Shown here: positions 32,705 through 41,046 of the stretch, one piece after another | How positions within the stretch are numbered: position 1 is the stretch's first letter | Layout: each line of letters begins with the position of its first letter | From: XYD12-FULL-36-8 sp964391015 | GTDB taxonomy: Bacteria > Bacteroidota > Ignavibacteria > Ignavibacteriales > Ignavibacteriaceae | DNA: 64,000 bases | Assembly (NCBI GenBank): GCA_964391015.1 | Contig: CAYMKU010000010.1 | Location: 1-64,000, forward strand | Direction of reading: 5' to 3' | Program-made: the position numbers and the translations under genes | The notes under the pieces: model-generated | What the model was told of the DNA's origin: nothing | Database searches by the model: none | The model's input: only the letters and a program-made list of their open reading frames with translations

Positions 32705-35700
32705 AATTCAATTCCTCATTAAATCTTACACTGACTAATTTTGATATTCCTTCTTCCTGCATAGTAACGCCATAAAGAGTGCTGGCCGCTTCCATCGTTC
32801 TTTTATTATGAGTTACTACAATAAATTGTGTGTTTTTGCTGAAGTCATCTAGTATTTTTGTGAAGCGATCTATGTTTGCATCATCAAGCGGTGCGTCAAT
32901 TTCATCCAAAATACAGAATGGACTTGGCTTAACAAGATAAATGGCAAACAGAAGAGCAATTGCGGTTAAGGTTTTTTCACCACCAGATAAAAGCTCAATG
33001 GAAGTTGGACGCTTTCCTTTAGGTTTAGCAATAATCTCAATTTTTGCCTCTAAAGGATCGGTATTTTCGCCTAATCGTAAATCCGCCTCGTCGCCAGGAT
33101 TAAATAAATTCCTGAATATTTTTATGAAATTTTCTTTTATCTTTTCAAACGTTTCCATGAACAAAGCTTGTGCGGTTACATTGATTTCTTCGATTGTTTT
33201 GACAATGTCGCGCTCAGATTCAAGAAGATCATCCCGTTGCTTTTTTAAGAATTCAAATCTTTCTTTTTCTTCTTCATATTCTGAATAAGCAAGCACATTT
33301 ATTGGGCCCAAGTTTTTTATTTGTTGTTTGAGTGTATGGACTTCATCAGTACGCTCAGCAAAATTAAATTCCGAAAGGTTTTCAAAGTCCTTCTTTTCTA
33401 AATGGATGGAATAATTTTCGAGAATTATATTCTTCAAGTTTGAGATGTTAATATCAATCTCATTAATTTTGATATCTAAGGCATGTATTTCATCTGTAAG
33501 TTGCTCTTTTTGTTTTCTGAGATTTGTAAGGGTTGTCTCAATCCTAGTTATTTCATTTCTAATTTCTTTGTATTGAACTTCAATCTCATTTTCTTCATTT
33601 AATAAAACCGATTTCGAATTCTCAAGTTCTTTTAAAACAGGAACCTTTTGAGCAATTAGGTGTTCAAGAGAAATTAATTCATTATCCAGATTAGAAAGAT
33701 CACTCTGACGTTTTACCTGAGACTTATTAACCAGCTCAATCGATTCTCTGGCTCTTTCAATCAAGCTCTCAATATTTTTCTTCTCGCCAATTAGTCTTTC
33801 AAGTTCAAGGTTTAATCTATTTTGATTGGCCAGGGCATTATTGTGATTATCTTCAGTATGCTTAAAATCAACTTCAAGCTTTACAAATTCTTCATCTGCT
33901 TTTCTTTTCTCATCGTTATGCATTGTGAGAATCATAGTCAAATTTGTGCGCTCCTTGTCAAGCCGATTTGACTCTAAAGCTATATCTTTTATTTCTTCCC
34001 TTGCTTTTTCAATCTCGTCATCTGTTTTCTTTTTCTCAAATTCAAACTGCGCAATTTGTTTTTCTATGTTAGTAATGTCGTTCTGGAGCATTCGCCCTTG
34101 TTCCGATAGAACTTTTAGATCGATTGAAGATAAGGCTTTTTCGCGCTCTTCGATTTCATCTTTTAGAATTAAAAGTTCAGATTCTCTACTGGAAAAATCC
34201 TCGCGCAGATTTTTTAATGATTGCTTTCTCCCGAAAACAGAATCGTCAAGCTTAGGAATTGCACCGCCCTCAACAATTCCATATCGGTCAAGGTAATCTC
34301 CATCTGGGGTGACGAAATTGAAATCTGCATATTTTCTTGAAAGAGATAATGCAGTTTCAACCGAATTCACAACAACTGTTTTACCTAAATATTTATCAAA
34401 AAATATTTTCCATTTATCTTCTGTTTGAATAAGATCTTTCGTCCACGCAACAACCCCCTTTTCTTTTCGGAGTTTCTGGAATTTTCTGCTTATGAACAAA
34501 TTACCAATCCACCGGGAAAGGCTAATATTCTTCTTGGTGTTCTGCTGAACAACATAAAAAGCCGCCTTGCCCATATCGTTTTTCTTTAAATGCTCAATAC
34601 CTTTTTGCAAATCCCCCATGGATTCAATCAAAATAGTATTGAGGTTATTTTTTAATGATGCTTCAACAGCTATGCGGTAGTTTTCTGATGTGTTGCCGAT
34701 ATGGGCGAGTAACGACTTGTCTCCATCGTTCCAGCTGTTATTTTCAAGAAGCGCTTTTGCACCTTTGGAAACTCCTTCGAGGTTATCTATTAATGTTTGG
34801 ATAAAATGAATTCGGTCTTTAATTCCATTAAGCAAGCTTCTTTCCTCAAGTTCTTTTCCCTTTAACAAGTTAAGCTGCCTCTCCAAATCCTCTTTTTCTC
34901 TTTGCTTTTGATTGTAAGCAGATTCTGCCTTTTGAAATTTTAAATTTGCTTCCGATTTCTCTTCTTCAAGCTTTTCAATATATCCAACAGTTTTAGCAAT
35001 GTTGCCTGTAAGTGTCTGAATTTTATGATTAAGTTTTTCTGATAAAGTAATTTTACCTTCGATTAGCTTATCTAAACTTGATAGTTCATTTTCTTTATTA
35101 GCAATCTCTTTAACTTTTTCTAAAAGAAGGTCTGTTTGTAACCTTAGTAATTGTCTTCGTTCGTCGAGTTCATTTTTTAACTTATCTAAATCCGAATGAA
35201 TAAAAGACTTTTCACTTTCTTTCTCGGAAATTCTAAAGGAAATATCTTCAAGAAAGATTTGGTTTTCGTTGATGAGTTTTTCGGTGTTTGTTAGCTGTTC
35301 CCCAAGTTCATTTAATTCGAGTTTACAATTCTTGGAATTGCTGGTAACGGATTTTTTCCTTTCATCAGTTATAGAAAGCTGATTTTGCAGATTGTGAATT
35401 TTTTCAGTTTGAAGCTGTACAGCCGAACGTTTTTCTTTTAAAACAGATTCTATATCGTTCAACTTTTGCTTTATGTTATTCAAAGCTTCTTCTTGTTTGC
35501 CAGCATCGGAGTCCAAGTTCAACCGACTTTCAAAGAACTCATTTTTTCTTAAACGGTGCTCGTCTCTTTGAATGTGGAATAAAGCAAACTCACGATCAGC
35601 AAGGTCAAGTTCAAGTTCACGAAGTTTAGTTGATATTTTATTATACTTTTCTGCTCTTTTTGCCTGGCGCTCAAGATAATTTACTTTTTTCTCAACTTCG

Positions 35701-36287
35701 GCAACTATGTCATTCACTCTTGTTAAATCTGCTTTAACATCATCAAGCTTTCTAAGTGCTAATCGTCTTCTGAGTTTGTACTTATTTACACCAGCGGCTT
35801 CTTCGAACATCGTGCGTCGTTCATCTGCCTTATCATTCAGGATTGTCTCAACCATTTTTAATTCTATCACCGAATATGCATTGGCACCGATACCTGTATC
35901 CATAAAAAGATTTGTGATGTCTTTTAGGCGACAAAGGTTTTTGTTTAACAGATACTCGCTTTCACCGGAGCGAAAAATTCTTCGAGTGATAGTTACATCA
36001 GTATATTCGGTAGGTAAAATCCCCTTTGTATTATGAATAACCAACGAAACTTCAGCCATTCCCATCGGCTTTTTATTACTTGTGCCATTGAAGATTACAT
36101 TTTCCATTTTGTCGCTTCGTAATGTCCCGCTTTTTTGCTCGCCGAGACACCATCTTATTGCATCAACAATGTTTGTTTTACCACAGCCGTTAGGACCAAC
36201 AATTGAGGTAATTCCCTCGTTAAAGTTTATTACCGTTTTTTGTGCGAAGGATTTAAATCCAAAGATTTCAAGCTTAGATAAATACAA
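32694..36287 (-). CDS. smc: Chromosome segregation protein SMC
   Basis: Chromosome-organising ATPase. The 1197-residue protein has the N-terminal head with Walker A GPNGCGKT (31-38), two very long coiled-coil arms rich in K, E and L, a hinge region near residues 500-680, and the C-terminal head with signature LSGGEKTL (1100-1107) and Walker B CILDEIDAPL (D-E at 1128-1129). All features of a bacterial SMC are intact. No scpA or scpB is adjacent. It is 3 nt from the GH2-like gene upstream and overlaps the downstream T9SS gene. Confidence 0.98.
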   Translation of the reverse strand: MYLSKLEIFGFKSFAQKTVINFNEGITSIVGPNGCGKTNIVDAIRWCLGEQKSGTLRSDKMENVIFNGTSNKKPMGMAEVSLVIHNTKGILPTEYTDVTITRRIFRSGESEYLLNKNLCRLKDITNLFMDTGIGANAYSVIELKMVETILNDKADERRTMFEEAAGVNKYKLRRRLALRKLDDVKADLTRVNDIVAEVEKKVNYLERQAKRAEKYNKISTKLRELELDLADREFALFHIQRDEHRLRKNEFFESRLNLDSDAGKQEEALNNIKQKLNDIESVLKEKRSAVQLQTEKIHNLQNQLSITDERKKSVTSNSKNCKLELNELGEQLTNTEKLINENQIFLEDISFRISEKESEKSFIHSDLDKLKNELDERRQLLRLQTDLLLEKVKEIANKENELSSLDKLIEGKITLSEKLNHKIQTLTGNIAKTVGYIEKLEEEKSEANLKFQKAESAYNQKQREKEDLERQLNLLKGKELEERSLLNGIKDRIHFIQTLIDNLEGVSKGAKALLENNSWNDGDKSLLAHIGNTSENYRIAVEASLKNNLNTILIESMGDLQKGIEHLKKNDMGKAAFYVVQQNTKKNISLSRWIGNLFISRKFQKLRKEKGVVAWTKDLIQTEDKWKIFFDKYLGKTVVVNSVETALSLSRKYADFNFVTPDGDYLDRYGIVEGGAIPKLDDSVFGRKQSLKNLREDFSSRESELLILKDEIEEREKALSSIDLKVLSEQGRMLQNDITNIEKQIAQFEFEKKKTDDEIEKAREEIKDIALESNRLDKERTNLTMILTMHNDEKRKADEEFVKLEVDFKHTEDNHNNALANQNRLNLELERLIGEKKNIESLIERARESIELVNKSQVKRQSDLSNLDNELISLEHLIAQKVPVLKELENSKSVLLNEENEIEVQYKEIRNEITRIETTLTNLRKQKEQLTDEIHALDIKINEIDINISNLKNIILENYSIHLEKKDFENLSEFNFAERTDEVHTLKQQIKNLGPINVLAYSEYEEEKERFEFLKKQRDDLLESERDIVKTIEEINVTAQALFMETFEKIKENFIKIFRNLFNPGDEADLRLGENTDPLEAKIEIIAKPKGKRPTSIELLSGGEKTLTAIALLFAIYLVKPSPFCILDEIDAPLDDANIDRFTKILDDFSKNTQFIVVTHNKRTMEAASTLYGVTMQEEGISKLVSVRFNEELNFAS

Positions 36288-36290
36288 TCT

Positions 36291-38885
36291 CTATCCTAAA
36301 AATTTATAACCTTTTAATGAATGTAAGATATATGTAAATGTAGAATTGGTTAGCTGAAAGTAAATTACAAACGATGCTGCAATAATAAAAAGGATGATTA
36401 AGCTATATAGATAAACATTGGTCGGGTTAGTATCATAAATCACATAAATTCCTCTCATCAGGCGATAAAGTATCCACATCGTAAATGCAATCATACCCAT
36501 AAACATGTAAAAGTTAATAGTGTTTGCACTAAGTACACGGTATAAAATTATTCCTACTGGAACTAAAATTACTAATGGCAAAAATGACCAGATAACAGTA
36601 TGGTAAATGCTGCTGAAAGCCACTCGTGTTTTGACAAAAAAAGAAGCAGCTTTAACAATTACAATTAATGAAAGTAAAACAAGTATGGTTAATATTGCTA
36701 ACCACCAGGCCGACGCAAGCGGATTCCATGCGAGATAACTTACATTTTGTAAAAGATTTGTGCTCCCGAAACTCAAAAGTGTTTTTTCGAAACGAATATC
36801 CTGTTTTAAGTAGAAAAGAATGTTGCTGAGAAGCAATCCTGAAGTTAACGCGATGATAAAAACTAAAATAAGGGTATGTGTCCAGGAGATAAGCCGTTGA
36901 TCTCGAACATCTGCAAAAAAATTGTAAGGTCTGAGCAATGCTCGTGAAGAGTCTTCTCTGAATTTCTTACCTGAATTGATCATAATTCCCATGCTGATTG
37001 CGATGATAATGCCAGTTATGATGAACAACATAGGAGAGTCATCTTTTTTACTTCCAATTGGAATCGTGACCTTTTCAGCATTGTTAAGTTTTGCATAAAT
37101 AACTTTATAGCTCATTCTATCTGTATTTCGGTTTTCATCGGCAAGCCCCACTCGAAGCAAGTTTTCTTCATTATAACCTGCAACAATAGAAGGATAATCA
37201 CTCCGATAATCAAACATGCTATTCAAGAAAAAGCCAGAAAGTGATTTTTGATTTGAATAATCTATAATTTCCTCAAAATATTTTGCTTGAGCTTCAAATG
37301 AATTATCATTTAAATAACCATCGGAAGTACCTTTATTCACAAGATAAGTTGCTTCGCTAATAAATAACTTATTAGAATTGAATTCTTCATCAGATAAAAT
37401 TCGGTTTAACTTGGTTGCTGTCACTGAGTTGTTTATAAGCTCAACGCCATAAAGATCTAAATTTTTTATTTCTTTTATTGCTCCATCTACAAATGAAGCA
37501 TAAGTGATTGCGTGGGAGTTTCTTTTGATCAATCCAGCAATATTTTCAATGAAATTAATGTCTATTTCGGAATCGCCTGAAAAAGACCCCCCCAAACCAA
37601 TCACTACTATTGTATAATTCTTAAATCCGCGTAAGAAATAGTTAACATAATTGGACACTCTATCACTAAATTCCTTTTTATCAAGAATAGATTCGGGAAT
37701 AGAATTAATGGGAAGCTCAATAAAGGGAAGCAAACCATATCGCTGGCAAAGTAAGAGAAGATAAGGATGTGGAATTTTTTTTGCAAATCTAATTGCATTA
37801 AAACCTGTCGAACGAATAAGTTTAATATCTTTTTCCATTCGTTCATAGCTAATCAATCCGTCATTATCTTTAACTACAGGATAGTAGGTCACTCCTTTGA
37901 TTTTGAAAGTTTGATTGTTAAGAATAATAGAATCACCATTTATTCGAATGTCATCAACAGCTAAGTAACGGGCAGATCGATCAACTAAACTTGAATTTCG
38001 AAAAACCTCGGCAGTTAACATAATGACCTTTGGATCTGACGGGCTCCAAAGCATTGGTGTCGCTAATTCGAAAGTCTGGGCCAAATATGTTGTCTTATTT
38101 TTACCTAACTGAAAACTTATTTCGCCTGACCTATAAATTGTTCCTTCATTAGGTAAACTGAGATTCAGAAGCAATGAAAATGATTCGGATATCCCGGTTG
38201 TATCTTTCAGTGAACTTAATTCTTTATTCTCAAGTTTTATCTTAGTAGTTAAAAAATATTTTTTTGATTTTGTATCGAACGTAACATTTGAATTAATGTC
38301 TGAGACAAAAATATTCGGAGTGAAGTGAATATAAACATCACGAAAAATCCCACCCAAGCTTTTGGGGAAATGAAATCTTTGTTTTACAGGTATAGTGTTT
38401 TTTGAATCAAATTTATTCGATAATCTAACGGTTAATAGATTTGCCTTATCTGAGTTAAGAATATCTTTGGGCAGATCTAAAGAAAATGGGAATTCTCCAC
38501 CTGTATGCCGATAGATACTTATATTATTTAAATATATATCTGCCGAGTAATTAAGTCCTAAAAAATAAAGTTTCAGTTTGTAGTTTGAAATATCCGATTG
38601 GCTAAGTGGGAAACTTCTTTCAAAAATTAGTTCTGACTCTCCTTCAAAAACAGAGGGAATATCAACGCCAACTTTTTCAATTTCATTGGAATTTGCGGGA
38701 TAAACATTCCATTTTCCGTTTAAGGAAAGCATTTTTCTTGTTTTACTTATATCAAAAAAGGTGGAGTCGCGAAGCGATAAATCTTTCTGTGGTAAATTTT
38801 TAAAGATTATCTGTCCCAAAAGGGGAGAGATAACTAAAATAGAAGTGAGTATTATTAATAGATAGATATACTTCAGGAAGATCAT
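36291..38885 (-). CDS. Membrane-anchored GH2-like protein, probably lacking catalytic acid
   Basis: An 864-residue fusion. A signal segment (5-22) is followed by a galactose-binding-like jelly roll (about 50-190, LNGKWNVYP, GIFRDVYIHF), an immunoglobulin-like domain (about 200-310), and a TIM-barrel-like region (about 325-600, IKGVTYYP, GFNAIRFAKKIPHPYLL). Residues about 618-845 hold six membrane helices. Glycoside hydrolase family 2 enzymes carry a G-N-E acid/base motif; here the aligned place reads VVIGLGGSFSGD (427-438) with no N-E pair. A glutamate at the nucleophile position may be E511 in FISEATY. It could be a binding or degenerate enzyme. It precedes smc by 3 nt. Confidence 0.72.
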   Translation of the reverse strand: MIFLKYIYLLIILTSILVISPLLGQIIFKNLPQKDLSLRDSTFFDISKTRKMLSLNGKWNVYPANSNEIEKVGVDIPSVFEGESELIFERSFPLSQSDISNYKLKLYFLGLNYSADIYLNNISIYRHTGGEFPFSLDLPKDILNSDKANLLTVRLSNKFDSKNTIPVKQRFHFPKSLGGIFRDVYIHFTPNIFVSDINSNVTFDTKSKKYFLTTKIKLENKELSSLKDTTGISESFSLLLNLSLPNEGTIYRSGEISFQLGKNKTTYLAQTFELATPMLWSPSDPKVIMLTAEVFRNSSLVDRSARYLAVDDIRINGDSIILNNQTFKIKGVTYYPVVKDNDGLISYERMEKDIKLIRSTGFNAIRFAKKIPHPYLLLLCQRYGLLPFIELPINSIPESILDKKEFSDRVSNYVNYFLRGFKNYTIVVIGLGGSFSGDSEIDINFIENIAGLIKRNSHAITYASFVDGAIKEIKNLDLYGVELINNSVTATKLNRILSDEEFNSNKLFISEATYLVNKGTSDGYLNDNSFEAQAKYFEEIIDYSNQKSLSGFFLNSMFDYRSDYPSIVAGYNEENLLRVGLADENRNTDRMSYKVIYAKLNNAEKVTIPIGSKKDDSPMLFIITGIIIAISMGIMINSGKKFREDSSRALLRPYNFFADVRDQRLISWTHTLILVFIIALTSGLLLSNILFYLKQDIRFEKTLLSFGSTNLLQNVSYLAWNPLASAWWLAILTILVLLSLIVIVKAASFFVKTRVAFSSIYHTVIWSFLPLVILVPVGIILYRVLSANTINFYMFMGMIAFTMWILYRLMRGIYVIYDTNPTNVYLYSLIILFIIAASFVIYFQLTNSTFTYILHSLKGYKFLG

Positions 38886-39014
38886 CCAAAATGTTGGAAA
38901 AAAGAATTAAAAAACGTGCAAATATACTAAGGAATGCATGCGAAATCAATGAATTAACCCATAAAACACACTATTTTCAAAGACTTGTGGTCATTATTTA
39001 CAGTTTTGCTTAAA

Positions 39015-39770
39015 TCAGGCAGACTTTATTATGTCTAAGAATGAATCTGCTTTAAGGCAAGCACCACCTACTAATGCGCCATCTATATTTTTTCGTGATA
39101 ATAATTCATGTGAGTTTTCGGGTTTTACGCTTCCCCCATAAAGGATTCTCAAATTATCAGCAAATCCTGTCGAGAAGTTTTTAGATAATAATTTTCTAAT
39201 GAAAATATGTACTTCTTCAGCTTGTTGCGGAGTAGCAGTTTTTCCGGTACCAATTGCCCAAACGGGTTCGTAAGCAATAATTAAATATTTCAAATCTTCA
39301 GCAGAAAAGCTTGCCAACCCTTTCAATACTTGTGATTCGATGACTTGTTCGGTAATACTCTTTTCTCTTTCCTCAAGTAACTCACCCACGCAAAAAATAG
39401 GTTTCAGATTATTTCTTATTGCTCTTAGAATTTTTTTGTTTATTACCTCATCGGTTTCTTTAAAAATAGTTCTCCGTTCAGAATGACCAATTATAACGAA
39501 CTCGCAGCCCGCACTTAGCAGCATTTTTGCCGATACTTCACCGGTAAAAGCTCCATTTTCTTCTTCGTGAACATTTTGTGCGCCCAATTTTATCTTACTG
39601 TTTTTAATCATTCCAGAAGCTTCGGAGAGTGATATAAATGGAGGACAAATTATAACTTCACTGTTTGAATCTATATTTGATAACCCTGTTAATAATTTAG
39701 AAATTAAATTCTTTGATTCAGTTATGTCGTTATTCATTTTCCAGTTACCTGCAATTACTTTGATGCGCAT
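39015..39770 (-). CDS. tpiA: Triosephosphate isomerase
   Basis: Interconverts dihydroxyacetone phosphate and glyceraldehyde-3-phosphate. The 251-residue TIM barrel has the catalytic lysine in AGNWKMN (K11 by my count), the electrophilic histidine in VIIGHSERR (about 94-102), the catalytic glutamate in YEPVWAIGTGKTATPQQAEE, and the phosphate loop LYGGSVKPEN. It is divergent from the queC operon, with an AT-rich gap of 170 bp. AGAGGA lies just before the start. Confidence 0.98.
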   Translation of the reverse strand: MRIKVIAGNWKMNNDITESKNLISKLLTGLSNIDSNSEVIICPPFISLSEASGMIKNSKIKLGAQNVHEEENGAFTGEVSAKMLLSAGCEFVIIGHSERRTIFKETDEVINKKILRAIRNNLKPIFCVGELLEEREKSITEQVIESQVLKGLASFSAEDLKYLIIAYEPVWAIGTGKTATPQQAEEVHIFIRKLLSKNFSTGFADNLRILYGGSVKPENSHELLSRKNIDGALVGGACLKADSFLDIIKSA

Positions 39771-39941
39771 TTTTTCCTCTGGTGTTTGGTTGTATAAATA
39801 TTAGATATATTTAAACAAAAATAATTAACATAATTAATCCTAGCAATTCGTCAATTATTTTTTGGGCGACATTTATTTCTATGTAAGTTGACGATTATTT
39901 ATTTTTGTCAAAAAAATGAGCAAGAATTTCATTTGAAACTG

Positions 39942-40634
39942 ATGGGTAAAGCAATTGTAGCAGTGAGTGGCGGAATGGATAGTTGTGTAACCGCTGCTGT
40001 TGCCAAGAAAGATTTCGAATTGGCGTTTCTTCATGTTAACTATGGACAACGAACAGAAAAGCGTGAGCTTAAAGCATTTAATGATATTGCAAATTTTTAT
40101 AACGTTACAAGCAGATTAGTTGCAGACTTAAGACATTTATCGTTTATTGGCGGTTCTTCTTTGACAGATATGAATATTGAAGTAAGCAAAGCGGATTTAT
40201 CAAGTAGAGAAATTCCCACTTCTTATGTGCCGTTCCGGAATGCAAATATTCTTTCTGCTTGTGTAAGTTGGGCCGAAGTCATACATGCAGATGCGGTTTT
40301 TATTGGAGCTGTTTGGGAAGATTCTTCTGGGTATCCTGATTGCAGACCTGAATTTTTTAAAGCATTTGAAAAAGTTGTTGAGTTAGGAACAAAACCAACT
40401 ACTAAAATAAAAATTATCACACCTTTAATTAATCTCTCTAAAACAGATATTGTGGAGAGAGGATTAGAACTAAATGCACCGTTACATCTAACATGGTCAT
40501 GTTATCAGGAAGAAGAAGAGGCGTGTGGAGTTTGTGATAGCTGCGCATTGAGATTGAGAGGTTTTCAAAGAACGGGGGTTAAGGATCCAATTAAATACAA
40601 AGTCTATCCTATAAAAAGTAAAAATATTTCATAA
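39942..40634 (+). CDS. queC: 7-cyano-7-deazaguanine synthase
   Basis: ATP-dependent conversion of 7-carboxy-7-deazaguanine to preQ0 in queuosine synthesis. The 230-residue protein starts MGKAIVAVSGGMDSCVT with the PP-loop SGGMDS at 9-14, has VPFRNANILSACVSWA, and ends with the zinc-binding cluster C-x7-C-x2-C-x2-C in SCYQEEEEACGVCDSCALR. The frame is open to a TTG at 39888, but the 18 extra residues are unlike the family, so the ATG at 39942 is used. It is the first gene of a plus-strand operon with queF, glnD and murI. Confidence 0.95.
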   Translation: MGKAIVAVSGGMDSCVTAAVAKKDFELAFLHVNYGQRTEKRELKAFNDIANFYNVTSRLVADLRHLSFIGGSSLTDMNIEVSKADLSSREIPTSYVPFRNANILSACVSWAEVIHADAVFIGAVWEDSSGYPDCRPEFFKAFEKVVELGTKPTTKIKIITPLINLSKTDIVERGLELNAPLHLTWSCYQEEEEACGVCDSCALRLRGFQRTGVKDPIKYKVYPIKSKNIS

Positions 40635-40657
40635 CAAAAATTAAACGATTTGTTTTC

Positions 40658-41029
40658 ATGAAAAAAAAACTAGAATTGCTCGAAGTATTTGATAATCAAT
40701 ATCCAAATAGGGATTATACAGTTACTCATTTTGCGCCAGAGTTTACTTCTTTGTGCCCGAAAACAGGGTATCCTGATTTTGCACAAATTACACTTGAGTA
40801 TGTTCCAGATAAGCTTTGTGTTGAACTTAAATCGCTAAAGATGTATCTCAATTTGTATCGAAACGATGGTATCTTTTATGAAAGCGTAACAAATAAAATA
40901 TTAGATGATTTGGTTACTGTTTGTAAACCACGTTATATGAAAATTATTGCAGAGTTCAATGCAAGGGGTGGAATATCTTCTACCGTTGTTGTAGAATTTA
41001 CAAAAGCACACACGAATAAAAAACTCTAG
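40658..41029 (+). CDS. queF: PreQ0 reductase (NADPH-dependent 7-cyano-7-deazaguanine reductase)
   Basis: Reduces preQ0 to preQ1. This is the short, single-domain (type I) form of 123 residues. The thioimide-forming cysteine is C33 in SLCPKTGYPDFA and the nearby D40 is the proton donor. The substrate-binding glutamate is in CVELKSLKMYL (about 54-64). The FNARGGISS motif near 102-110 completes the T-fold signature. It follows queC by 24 nt. QueD and QueE are not in the window. Confidence 0.96.
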   Translation: MKKKLELLEVFDNQYPNRDYTVTHFAPEFTSLCPKTGYPDFAQITLEYVPDKLCVELKSLKMYLNLYRNDGIFYESVTNKILDDLVTVCKPRYMKIIAEFNARGGISSTVVVEFTKAHTNKKL

Positions 41030-41046
41030 AGAAAAATATCTAATCT

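Noticed and set aside
39888..39941. TTG start and 18-residue extension of queC
   Set aside because: The extension does not resemble QueC; the ATG at 39942 is directly at the PP-loop domain.
39771..39941. Possible preQ1 riboswitch ahead of queC
   Set aside because: I looked for the preQ1 aptamer stem and conserved C-rich/A-rich tail and did not find them in this stretch.
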